Below, one piece after another: positions 10,508 through 21,959 of a stretch of 64,000 bases of DNA (position 1 is the first letter of the stretch; every line of letters starts with the position of its first letter). A program made the translations under genes and the position numbers. Source of the stretch: Plasmodium malariae (taxonomy: Eukaryota; Apicomplexa; Aconoidasida; Haemosporida; Plasmodiidae); assembly GCF_900090045.1 (NCBI RefSeq), contig NC_041777.1:923501-987500 (forward strand). The letters run 5' to 3'. Under the pieces are notes generated by a model, which was not told where the DNA came from, made no database searches, and was given only the letters and a program-made list of their open reading frames with translations.

Positions 10508-11113
10508 CATGTACATGTACATGTGTATGTACATGTGTATGTACATGTGTATGCACATACGCAAAAATATAAATTTATATATGTACCCATGTTAACAATT
10601 TTGTGCCTAAGCATACACGCACACGCGTGTACATGTAAACATATTATGTATAACTCTCAACAATTTGCTCTTTATTTTACTGTTTTTATTTTACTCCTTT
10701 TGTGATATATATTACTCCTTCCAACCTTCTTATGCACTTTTATCTCTGCTTAATATGTTGGACTTATGTTTTAAGTTTTACTCTGCTTTATCAAGTTTCA
10801 ATTAATCTTTGTTTTTTCTGTCATATTTTATTTAATTTTTGTCTTTTCTTCCATATTTTTACCTTTTCTTCTATATTTTTATTTTCTATTTTTTCTGCTT
10901 TGTTTTTATTTTCTTTGGTAAATTTTAAAAAAATCAAATAAAAGCACCTTGAACTATTTTTAAAAATATTTTACTTAAACAGCATCCGTATCGATAAGGG
11001 AAAAGGGAGGAAAGCAAACTAGTGCATACGCAAACATTCGTGCAATATGAAGTATATATCACCTTTACATCATTGCGACAAATGCTTTTTTCCACTTCGA
11101 TTTTCTTCCCCTA
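9800..11113. other. Intergenic region between convergent RALP1 and BRAP2-like genes
   Basis: 3' flanks of two convergent genes. Contains an A-run followed by (TA)n at 9830-9893, TA/TGTACA microsatellites at about 10460-10560 and a T-rich stretch at 10640-10930. No gene seen. Confidence 0.6.
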
Positions 11114-13344
11114 CTATAAGTCTTTCAACAAATTGTCCACTTGCGCCTGTAAGTTTGTTATAGTTTCGTCCAATCTTTTTATTTTCTTGGTATCATTGTC
11201 TTCTCCCTTGTTGTTTTCTTTGCCCTTTTGTTCTTTGCCCTTTCGTTCTTTTCTCCTTTGTCCTATGGTCCCTTCTGTTTTTCCCACCTGTTCTGTACTT
11301 CCCACTGCTTGACCCATTTGACACTTCATCTGAGTTATTATATTGCTGTTGAGATCCCGGAAGAATTTAATTTTTTCTTGTATTTGCATTTTTTCATTAT
11401 TTTTAGCTTTTATAGACTTATCAATGGAACGAAGAAACGATTCCATTTCTTTATTTTGATTTTTAATTTCATTTATTTTGTCATTAACATTTTTTACTAC
11501 TTTTTTCTTTTGTTCAAAATTATTTAGATATTTATATTGCAGCTCAATTAGCGCGTTATTATAAATATTTGACTCATATGATAACTGTGAGTAGAGAATG
11601 TATAAGAGCTCGTTTTTTAGACTATCACTTATGTATATATCATTTGCAAATATATCCACTATTTTATAATATATATGACTGTTATAGTCATACAATGTGT
11701 CTACAACGAAATCTATTGTTTCGTTGAATAATCCTTCGTTGGAATGTTGAACATTGTTTAGAACACCATTTTGAATACCGTTTATGTTCCTATGTAATTC
11801 ATCGTTTATATAATGATCTGCATAGTAGTAGACGCTATTATTGTAATCGCTATGGTCTGAATTGAAGATATACCTTGCACCTTCTCTCTGTTCACTCTGT
11901 CTTTCTAATTTCTCTTCTATGAATGAATCTTGTATATAGCTCCATATTTTCTTTGTTTTCAAATTAATACAATAATGATGATTGTACTTGGCACTATGTA
12001 TCTTAGCATGACTCTTTTGATATCTCCCGCATCCTATATTCGAACAAATCAAACATAACCATATATCGTCCGTGTTATTACAGTGCTTGCATTTTAACGT
12101 GGTCATTAGTTCGTTCACTTTTAATATTTTGCGTATTTTATTTTCCTTTTTTTTTGAGAGTCCTTTGTAGTGTGTTTGGTGAGAGGGGGTGCCAATCGGT
12201 GCGTCTATCGGATCTACTTTTTTCTGTTGTGCTTCTCTCTGATCCACTTCTCTCTGTTGTGCTTCTCTCGGATCTACTTTTCTCTGTTGTGCTTCTCTCG
12301 AATCTACTTCTCTCTGTTGTGCTTCTCTCGAATCTACTTTTCTCTGTTGTGCTTCTCTCGGATCTACTTCTCTCTGTTGTGCTTCTCTCGGATCTACTTT
12401 TTTCTGTTGTGCTTCTCTCTGATCCACTTCTCTCTGTTGTGCTTCTCTCGAATCTACTTTTCTCTGTTGTGCTTCTCTCTGATCCACTTCTCTCTGTTGT
12501 GCTTCTCTCGGATCTACTTCTCTCTGTTGTGCTTCTCTCGGATCTACTTTTTTATGTTGTGTTTCTTCCTGGGGAGGCTTCCCTTCGCCCCCTAGGCATG
12601 TTCGAAGCATTACGTTATTGTCGTTCTCACCACCGCCCAGATAAAGGTCCTTTGTCATTTCAGCCAAAGAGTAGCTACTAATCAGCCTCGAAACAATATC
12701 ATAAAAAAAGATCATAGTACACACGTTGCATGACAGATTGATAAACTCATAATAGTTATCATTTCTTCTTTTAATATAGTTCCATTTTTTATTTCTTGTT
12801 AATATAAAATACATTTCATTATCTAGCCGTTCTATACATATTAGGCAGGTAGATATGCATACATTTGAATCTACAATAATGGTACTGAGGAAATTTTCAT
12901 AATCGTTTATGTCGAAAAGATGTGTACTGGAAATGTCATTCAACGAATCTCTTTCATTCAATATGTTATTGTTTGTAAAACTTTTTTCCTTTTCACTTCC
13001 TCTTGCTATTTCACTTCCTCTTGCTATTTCACTTCCTCTTGCTATTTCACTTCCTCTTGCTATTTCACTTCCTCTTGCTATTTCTCTTCCTCCTTCTCCT
13101 TCTCTTCCTTCTTCTCCTTCTCTTCCTTCTTCTCCTTCTCTTCCTCTTCTCTCTTCTTCTTCCTTCTCTTCCTTCTTCTCCTTCTCTCCTCCTTCTCCTT
13201 CTCTTCCTTCTTCTCCTTCTCTCTCCTTCTTCTCTCCTTCTTCTCTTCTCCTTCTCCTTCTCTTCCTTCTCCTCTCTTCTCTTCCTCTCTTCCTTCTTCT
13301 CCTTCTCTTCCTCCTTCTCCTTCTCTTCCTCCTTCTCCTTCTCC

Positions 13345-13378
<34 letters not shown>

Positions 13379-15913
13379 CTTGGCTATACAAATTTCATCA
13401 TTTTTTCTATCTACAAAAGTGCCATCAGTATGTGAATCGTGGGAATCTCTTCCCCTGATATCCTCTATTTTGTAGCTATAGCATTCCACATTTTCGTTCT
13501 TTTTGACATGACTATCCAGTATTGCATCTCCCCTATTTGGTTTATTATTCAGTTCGCCCCTCCTTCCACGACTTTCCTCGGGGTTTACCCTGCTGATTAG
13601 TTCGATGCTTACATCGGTACTTACATTTCTGCACACGTTCTGGTTTATGTTACCGCCGATCTCAGAGTAGTCCTCCTTTTTTACTGAAGCACCTAACGTA
13701 CAAGTGTGTGTCTGTTCTTTCGTGGAGCAGTCAGTATTTATCTCCTTAGAATCATATGCATTCTGAACTATATAATATACGGAGTTAACAAATACGAAGT
13801 ATATATACCAATTTTCAAAAATATGATAATTAAAATTAGATGTTTGCATTTTCTTCTTTTCCTTCATCCATAACTTTAAATTTTTACAATGAAAATTTTT
13901 ATAAAACATATCTGCATATATCTGTGTTTTGAATATAATTAATACAGAGTAACATTCTATTATTTTTTTTTTTTTTAAATTTTTCATTACAATATTATAC
14001 ATCTTTTTGTACATGTGTATACGTTCTTCTATATTGTATGAAGACTTATCATTATATCCTTTTTTTCGCTGTTTTCCATTTCCATCTATCATATTAGAAG
14101 TGGTATATCTTAACAGAGCACTAGATTTTCCATTATTCGCTTCATTACGCCTTTTGAATGAGTATTTATTTCTTTCTGTTATGAAATTATTTGTAGTACA
14201 TTCACTCAGGTCTGTGTGTAAGGAAGCGCTCGTTAAATAGTTAGACTCCCCATCATATAATCTATTAACTATACATTCTGATGGTACATAATCATCACAG
14301 CTGTTCATATAGAGACGGTTTGATAACTCCACTGAACACCTTCTCGCTGTACCATTTACCATTTTAGAGTAACTTTGCATTCCTTCCTGTGAGTTGGGGA
14401 ATTCCTGTGAAGAACTGCCCCCTCGTCGTTCCTCATCTGTGCACCCCCCACTGCGATCATCACTACTACTACTGCTACTGCTACTACTACGGCTACTGCT
14501 ACGGCTACTGCTACGGCTACTGCTACGGCTACTGCTACGGCTACTGCTACGGCTACTGCTACTACTACTGCTACTTCTACTACTGCTTCTGTTACTGATT
14601 CCGCTAAGACCACAGCTACCCCCACTACTGGAGAAACCCCTACGGAGGTGCTTTTCTCTTTTCTTATTAAAATTGTTTTGTCTACCTTTTTCTTCCCCTT
14701 CAAGGGGATATTTGTCGCTAGATGAGTTATTCAAGTTATATCTGTGCCCCATAAACTCATTCACATTATCGTAAAGATTATTATAACTAAAATTATTTTC
14801 ATTCTTCGAATGATCTTCACGTTTATCTTCCGCTTCTTCTATATTTCTACTCACTCGCGGTCTAATTTTTGTTTCTGTTTTTTCCCGCTTATTTTTACCC
14901 TTTTCTTGATTATTTTTTATTTTCATTTTTTTTTCATTCTTCTGATCTTCCCCATTTATAAACTTTTCCTTACCCTTATCGATGAAACTACCGTAACTGC
15001 TATAACCACTGTGAACATAATTTAAAAAAGGAGGTACAACCATCCCCCCTTTTGAAAAGTGGCTTGTATCATCAAATGGTAAAAGTAAAACATTCTTTTT
15101 TAAAAAGGAAAATTTACTTTTTACATAAAAAATTTTTACTTGAACGATGAAATCGAAATAGTCATGTATAAGAGAAAAAAAATCATAAAAAGAAAAGTAC
15201 ATGGGTAAGGTTAGAAGAAATAACATGTGGGATCTATGTAGTGGTAAATTAATTTCAACAGGGGTATAATCATTAACTGGATCGCAGTTCCTCCATTGAT
15301 CTTCTTTACTAACCCTTTTTTCTTTTTTCTCTTTTTTACGGCCATTGGAATTGCCGCCGCCGTTTATTCGTCCACCACCGCTACCACCACCGCTACCACC
15401 ACCGCTACCTCCACCGCTACCTCCGCCGTTTGCTCGACCATTGACATCATCGTTGCAATTTCCATTATTCTCTATATGACTACTTCCTATCATATTACCT
15501 GCCCCGTTTATATCGTCTAAGGATGGTTCTTCATCCTTTTCGATTAAGTATAAGTCCAGGTTACTAGCATTGTTTATGTACAATTGTAAGAAGTTCGAGG
15601 TATAATAGTGTATCTTTCTTCTACTTACATATAAATGGTACATCAATTCTATATTGTCTTTTTCCTTTGTTTTCTTGCTATCGACTTTTTCCTTTGTTTT
15701 CTTGTTATCAACTTTTTCCTTTGTTTTCTTGTTATCAACTTTTTCCTTAAATAACCAAGAGTCAATTTTATTATCATCATATTCTAAATTACTCTTATCA
15801 GTACACTGTTTTGAAAGTTTGATTCCATTGTGATCATATATATTTTCAAAATAGGTCAAAAACTGTTTAACGTTGCTGACGTTCTCTTCTGTGTATATGA
15901 TTAAGTGAAACAT
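11114..15913 (-). CDS. BRCA1-associated protein 2 (BRAP2/IMP)-like, with incomplete RING
   Basis: Single-exon 1599-residue protein. In animals BRAP2 is a cytosolic E3 ligase with an RRM-like BRAP2 domain, a RING finger, a UBP-type zinc finger that binds ubiquitin tails, and a C-terminal coiled coil. Here the BRAP2/RRM-like block is at about residues 640-690 (YSVLIIFKTQIYADMFYKNF). A RING remnant starts at Cys1023 (CLICIERLD). The UBP zinc finger is at about 1275-1330 (CKHCNNTDDIWLCLIC then GCGRY, His residues and WSYIQD), and a coiled coil follows at about 1445-1599. Between them lie large low-complexity inserts: Gly/Ser near 165-185, poly-Ser at about 438-485, a Lys/Arg/Glu tract at about 845-945, five RGSEIA units, and eleven 10-residue VDxREAQQRx units. 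The RING has its outer Cys-x2-Cys pairs but no central Cys/His ligands, so ligase activity is doubtful. The start gives the conserved MFHLIIYTEE opening. Confidence 0.8.
12209..12550 (-). repeat. 30-bp in-frame repeat of the BRAP2-like gene
   Basis: Eleven 30-bp copies encoding VD(P/Q/S)REAQQR(E/K). Variation falls at two residues per unit and alternates between copies. The array lies between the RING remnant and the UBP zinc finger. Confidence 0.85.
12994..13380 (-). repeat. 18-bp array plus long homopurine tract in the BRAP2-like gene
   Basis: Five copies of an 18-bp unit (TCACTTCCTCTTGCTATT on the plus strand, coding RGSEIA) followed at about 13083-13378 by almost pure pyrimidine on the plus strand, that is purine on the coding strand. 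The tract codes Lys/Arg/Glu/Gly and begins with a run of Lys codons. Confidence 0.85.
14458..14602 (-). repeat. Serine-repeat microsatellite in the BRAP2-like gene
   Basis: Trinucleotide array (CTACTG / CTACGG on the plus strand) coding Ser runs with regularly spaced Arg. Confidence 0.8.
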
Positions 15914-16191
15914 GGTTCTTACCTACTGTTCATTGTAGCTGTTATCCGGTAGTGGTTATCTTATCTGGTAGCTGTTTAATGCTGGATGTGTTCGTATGGA
16001 TGAACATATGTCTGGGGTTACACCACTTACCTGTGTATATGCGTGCAAAGAGCGGATCGGATTAAACCCCCAATGATGTCCACTTACTTGGGAAATTGAA
16101 CCATTAGGATGTGTTTACCATTCACATATAGCCCTGTAGTGGTTTGCTCACTCAATTCTTCTAACTACTCGTATATACAAATAGGCATATT

Positions 16192-16229
<38 letters not shown>

Positions 16230-16495
16230 TGAATATATCTATATTTATATTTTCGTTCTACCCTCCCCTTTATGCTCGTACATGTTTCTACATACCAAGC
16301 AAGGATATTTTTCAGCTTGGACTCATTTCTACGATTAAGTGTTTTGTACACGATTCGCGTCTTATATTTCAATTTAGCAAAACAAATGAAAAAAAGCAAA
16401 AAAAATAAAATATAACGATGTAAAAATTGATAAATTAAAAAAAAGTCCAAATAAAAAAAAAATTATAATAAAATAATGGAATAATAATAAAGCAA

Positions 16496-16725
16496 TAAAA
16501 CAATAATAATAAAATCATAACAGAATGATTAAATCATAACAGAATGATTAAATCATAACAGAATGGTTAAATCATAACAGAATAATAATAAAATCATAAT
16601 AGAATAATAATAAAATCATAACAGAATAATAATAAAATCATAACAGAATGATTAAATCATAAAAGAATAATAATTAAATCATAACAGAACAATAAATAAA
16701 TCATTACAGAATAATAATTAAATGA
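16496..16725. repeat. AATCATAACAGAATAATAAT array
   Basis: About eleven imperfect units of 17-21 bp sharing AATCATAACAGAAT, with variable AATAATA / GATTA spacers. Confidence 0.7.
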
Positions 16726-17445
16726 AAAATCGAATTATATGCACTGCTAAGCCATCCAGGTTGCTGCTTTCTGGATGAAATAGTCAGCTACAGAAAAGAC
16801 GTAGATGAAGAAGGAAAACAATGAAAAAAAAAAAAAAAAAAGCCTCATTAATTGCTGGAAAACAAAAGCCGTAAATTCTTTTAATCGTAATTTTTAAAAG
16901 GGTATAACAGTTAAGTCCTTCTCATCTTTTTTTTTACCACCCCCTCCTTACCAACTTGAAAATAAAAAAAAAAATAAAAATGAAATAAAGTAAAATGAAA
17001 ATAAAATAAATTTAAAATAAAGTAAAATAAAAATAAAATGAAAATAAAATAAATTTAAAATAAAGTAAAATAAAAATAAAATGAAAATAACATAAATGTA
17101 AAATAAAAATAAAATAAATGTAAAATAAAATAAACATCAAATAAAACAAAAATAAAATAAATATGAAGTAAAATAAAAACAATGCTAGGATCTTCTCAAC
17201 GTGATGAAAACATCCTTGCTACTAGGAACTTCCTAAATAAAAAAAGAAAATTATTCGTCAAGAAGATGTGAAATGAATAGAAAGATGTGCAATGAAAAAT
17301 CAATGCAAAAAAAGGAATAAGAAAAAAGAAAAAAGAAAAAACAATACTAAAAAAAATAGAAAAAAAAGGAAAAATGGAATCCCTTTCCGTTGATTTTTAA
17401 AACTTGCCCTTGACATTACACATATCTCATGCATACGGGTATGCA

Positions 17446-17745
17446 TTTCGTGCATATATGTGATAATTATGTATGTATAGGTAATTATACATGTATGTAT
17501 TCTATGTATGTATACGTAATTATACATGTATGTGTTCTATGTATGTATAGGTAATTATACATGTATGTATTCTATGTATGTATACGTAATTATACATGTG
17601 TATATTCTATGTATGTATAGGTAATTATACATGTATGTATTCTATGTATGTATAGGTAATTATACATGTATGTATTCTATGTATGTATACGTAATTATAC
17701 ATGTGTATATTCTATGTATGTATACGTAATTATACAAATATATCT
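17446..17745. repeat. 35-bp tandem array upstream of OLA1
   Basis: Eight copies of a 35-bp unit. GTAATTATAC recurs at 17481, 17516, 17551, 17586, 17621, 17656, 17691 and 17726. Copies differ mainly at TATAGG versus TATACG and ATGTATGT versus ATGTGTAT. The unit contains the palindrome ACATGT. Confidence 0.85.
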
Positions 17746-17873
17746 TCATTCTCTGGCTACTCCATGCGGGATACGGTTTGCCAGGGTACATATATAAATG
17801 CTCCAAGTTCCTTTTGTAATATTTTATTTTTCTTACAAGTAAACAAGCACACAGTATTTGCCCTTATGTTTCA

Positions 17874-17905
<32 letters not shown>

Positions 17906-18658
17906 GCACGGAGCTATTATATAATCTAAGTTTTTTTATTAATTTTGTATATTTATTCTATCCCATTCATATTATCTTATTCTTATTCTTTTTTTAGTAA
18001 AATAAAGCAGATATACATTTTTTATTATTACGTTTATTTCCTCTTCTATTAGCACCGTTGTTCTTCTCGTACGACAAGGCAAAATGTGGGTGTATAAACT
18101 TTTCGCTTTACCCTCCTTGATATTATTTTTTAAATGACTCTAGTTTTATTTATTCTGCTAGTACGTTCACGTGTGCACATAAAATTATAACAGTTCTACG
18201 TCAGCGTTATATATCACTATCCTTTTTGACAAAACGGATGAGAAATAAGGAAAATAAAGACATAAAATAGAAAAGGTGAAATATGAATTGGCAGATTTTG
18301 TTCTTGCGCTATGCAAATGGTAGTACTTATAAACTCGATGTAAAAAGTATGAACAAGCAATATATTTTGCAGTGTCATTTAAGAAAATGGATATTTTTAC
18401 TTTTATCTTTCTCATGATATATTCTCCGTTTTTGTTTTCCTTTCGTTCATAAAAGTGTATGTTTTAAAATAAAAAAATATGTGCGGACAAAAATGCGAAA
18501 ATAAAAAATTGACCCATTTTCAATGCTCACCGTCGAACGTGTATTTCACGAAGTTTGTTTGTACATATAAATATACATATATGCGCGCGTACATGCGTAT
18601 GTATAGATGCATGTATATATATATATACATATATTACTTACAGTGATACGGTAGCAGT

Positions 18659-18808
18659 ATGGCGGCTAAGGGTGTATGCATATGCTTCGTGCTCCTTTTG
18701 TTGTTTATTTTTTGCCATTTTATTTTAACTCCCTCTGATGCCCTAACTTGGTATAGAGAGTACTTGGCAAAATGTTTACAGCCACAAATGACTAGGTTAA
18801 TAATTTGA
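18659..18808 (+). CDS. Possible small single-pass membrane protein, 49 residues
   Basis: A short frame starting at ATG 18659. It opens MAAKGVCICFVLLLLFIFCH, a Cys-containing hydrophobic segment of about 20 residues that could be a signal anchor, and continues with a polar tail (LTPSDALTWYREYLAKCLQP) to TGA at 18806. The tail has mixed composition with Trp, Cys and Pro, unlike the AT-driven noise around it. A GTTAAT donor-like site overlaps the end (after codon ATG ACT AG), so this may be exon 1 of a spliced gene. It lies in the same direction as OLA1, about 1.4 kb upstream. Family unknown. Confidence 0.35.
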   Translation: MAAKGVCICFVLLLLFIFCHFILTPSDALTWYREYLAKCLQPQMTRLII

Positions 18809-20184
18809 TACACTTTAGGTCAGTTTTACCATAAGCTTTTGTATTACCAACCGTTCCAAAGGTCAATATATATATGGCATGCCATACTTCTAATCATGGT
18901 GAGTTCAGTTATCTTGAGCTGCAGTGTTTTATGTTATGCTGTGCTATGTTGTCCTATGCGATAGGATACTATACATACGCTATGCACACGCTATATCTGC
19001 ACCATACTTTTCCTTGCGCACTTTTTTTTTTTTTTTTTTCTTTTTATCTACTCATGCCTGGATATTATCTCCCTAAATGTTGTTGTCTTTCGGGCCTGCT
19101 TTCAAAAATTGGAAGCTTATCCTCACATGTAAATGCACCGAGTAAACATATGTATGTATATGTGTTCATGGGGAATAGGGGAAAGGCTAAAACTATACAC
19201 TGTTGGTAATTGACATTACGGAAGCAAACGATCCCTCACTACTACACTTTTACATTTTTTTTTTTTTTTTGTTTTTTATATATGGTGTGAACTATTATAT
19301 CCATATTCAAATTAGAAAAACCTTTCACGTGGCACAACAAAAGGTATTCTCATGTTCTTTCACTTTATATTTGATTTACAAAAAAAAATATTATTTAAAC
19401 TTAGGTTACCCCTATATTATATGACAGAACAATATATGAGGAAGAAACTTTATGGAAAAAAAAAAAAAAAAATTTCCATTCTTAGGTACTTTTCTCTATT
19501 ACTTTATATCTTCGTATTGTTTTTCTTTCCATTACCAGTATTAATTTTTTTTTTTTTTTTTTTTTTCAAAAAAAACGCATTTTTATTAAGGCCTATATAC
19601 TCTGTATAAAGAATGTGGCACATACATATGTAAATAAAGTTGAAAAAAAGGAAAAGCCCATTTAGATAGAAAAAAAAATAAAATAAATTACAAAATAAAA
19701 AAATAAAAAATAAAACAGAAGAGTAGTAAAGAACGAAGAATGAGGAGTGAAAAATGAAGAAAAATTTCCTTAATTTTGATGTGCATATATAACATACATT
19801 TTATGATATCTATTTCTGGTTGAACTATCTTAAGCTTTAATTTGTTGAAGCCATTTTGTGGTACTTTTTGGTGTTATTTTTTTCCTCCGTAGAACATTTT
19901 AAAATTTATAATTAGCTTTCGTTTTAAATTGTCGACTGCTTCTCTTTTGACAAAGTCGTACATTAGAGACTGCTACTTATCGTGTTATACTACTACTCAT
20001 TTGAAAGAGAAAAAAAAGAGAAAAAAAAGGGAAAAAATATATATAAGCATCCACAGATTGCACATTTTAAGAATAAACGGATATATTTCAAATTAGCAGT
20101 GAAGAACTGACTAGCTCCATAGTACTAGCTAACAATTGGAACATTTGATAGCCTTTAGCAAATTAGCATTTTTATTGATTACAA

Positions 20185-21959
20185 ATGGCACCAAAGAAGA
20201 AGGAAGAGGAGCAAAAAATACTACTGGGCAGGTAACCCCACAAGGAGGGTGTCACGCTAGTATCCCCCAATTTATACATATTTTGACAAATACGCATATA
20301 TATAAGTACGTATGTGCCTATGTGCGTATGTATATATGTATGTATGAACATATGTACGTATGTATATATGTATGTATGAACATATGTATATGTGTACGTA
20401 TGCACGTATGTATATATGTATGTATGAACATATGTATATGTGTACGTATGCACGTATGTATATGTGTATGTATGCACATATGTATATGTGTACGTATGCA
20501 CGTATGTATATGTGTACGTATGCACGTATGTATATGTGTGCTTGTTTATTCTGCTATGTACGTATGTACCTGTTTATACTTATTCATATTTGTGCATGGG
20601 AGCTCCCCCCCAGCTCACACATGAACGTGTAACGAAAACGTTTTAATGTAATTCCGTCCTCAGACCCAAGAACACATTGAAGATGGGACTAGTTGGTTTA
20701 CCCAATGTAGGTATGCGTGCTTGAGTATGAACATGAGTATGTGCATGGGTATGTACATACGTGAGTATACATTCGTGCAAATACATACATGCGTGTACGT
20801 ACATATGTGCACGCACACATACATGTCTACTTCTCCGCGGCAATTGTCCCTGCTCTGTCCTTCCCCCTTTTAAGGCAAATCCACCACGTTCAATGTGCTG
20901 ACAAAGTTGAATATCCCAGCAGAGAACTATCCTTTTTGTACGATAGATCCCCATGAAGCAAAGGTTACAGTGGAAGATGAAAGGTTCGACTGGTTAGTTA
21001 ACCATTTTAAACCAAAGAGTTCAGTACATGCATACTTGTCCATATTTGATATAGCTGGATTAGTAAAGAATGCTCACTTAGGTGAAGGTCTAGGAAATAA
21101 TTTTTTATCAAATATAGCTGCAGTTGATGGTATATATCATGTTGTTCGAGCATTTGAAAATGAAGATATAATACACACAGAAGGTAATATAAATCCTGTA
21201 CGAGATTTAGATATTATCAATTCAGAGTTAATATATAAAGATATTAGTCATTGTGAAAAAAATTTAGAAGAAGTAAAAAAAGTGTTAAATAGAAATAAGA
21301 AAGATAAAGTAAAACAAACTGAACATGATGTTTTACAAGTAGTTTTAAATTTTTTAAAAGAACATAAATGGATAAAGGATGGTAATTGGAAAAGTTCGGA
21401 AATCGAAGTAATAAATGAATTTAATTTTTTAACAGCAAAACCTGTTGTTTATTTAGTGAATATGAGTGAAGTAGATTTCATAAGACAAAAAAATAAATAC
21501 TTGGCTAAAATTTATAATTGGGTACAAGAAAAAAATAAAGGAACAATTATTCCATATTGTGCAGATTTTGAGCAAAAAATATTAAGTATGACTGAGCAAG
21601 AAAAATCTGAATATTTTAAGGCAAATAATATTAAACAAAGTATGCTAAATAAAATTATAAAAACAGGATATTATGAAATTAATTTAATTCATTTTTTTAC
21701 ATGTGGACAAGATGAGGTCAAGTGTTGGACCATTCGAAAAGGAGCAAAAGCTCCACAAGCAGCTGGAGTTATTCACACAGATTTTGAAAAAGGATTCATT
21801 TGTGCAGAAGTTTACAAATATACCGATTTGGTTGAATTTAAATCGGAAGGGGAAGTCAAAGCTAATGGGAAATATTTGCAAAAGGGAAAAGACTATGTTG
21901 TGGAGGATGGCGATATTGTGTTTTTCAAGTTTAACGTCTCGTCGTCAGGAAAAAAATAG
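20185..21959 (+). CDS. OLA1: Obg-like ATPase 1 (YchF/OLA1), three exons
   Basis: Three exons: 20185-20231, 20664-20710 and 20875-21959, all with GT..AG borders and matching phases, giving 392 residues (the family is usually about 396). OLA1/YchF is a cytosolic P-loop NTPase of the Obg group that prefers ATP and associates with ribosomes and stress responses. Exon 1 gives MAPKKKEEEQKILLGR. Exon 2 carries most of the P-loop (MGLVGLPNVG), and exon 3 completes it (GKSTTFNVL). Other motifs: DIAGLV (switch II); NMSE in place of the GTPase NKxD, the known reason for ATP preference; and a C-terminal TGS domain with HFFTCGQDEVKCWTIRKG and an AAGVIHTDFEKGFICAEV block. The P-loop being split across an intron makes the assignment of exon 2 secure. 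Intron 1 (432 bp) carries a TATGTACGTATG microsatellite. Confidence 0.97.
20300..20545. repeat. TATGTACGTATG microsatellite in OLA1 intron 1
   Basis: Interrupted repeats of about 16-22 bp (TATGTATATGTGTACGTATGC and variants), wholly inside the first intron. Confidence 0.75.

Larger units (their letters stand above)
15914..20184. other. 4.3-kb region between divergent BRAP2-like and OLA1 genes
   Basis: The largest gap in the window. Contents: (TA)n at about 16196-16227; units of about 20 bp (AATCATAACAGAATAATAAT) at 16496-16725; A-rich AAATAAAATGAA units at 16975-17165; a 35-bp array at 17446-17745; T-runs near 17877-17905, 19021-19040 and 19540-19566. One possible small membrane protein lies at 18659-18808. 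A minus-strand frame at 18185-18415 could not be supported. Confidence 0.6.

Noticed and set aside
12154..12681. Long Leu/Ser/Val frame (175 residues) on the plus strand opposite the BRAP2-like gene
   Set aside because: Shadow of the 30-bp in-frame repeat; the minus strand carries the recognisable domains.
18185..18415. 76-residue minus-strand frame
   Set aside because: No recognisable motif and no conserved start context; composition close to the background.
20172..20525. Tyr/Thr/His-rich frame opposite OLA1 intron 1
   Set aside because: Translation of the TATGTACG microsatellite inside the intron.
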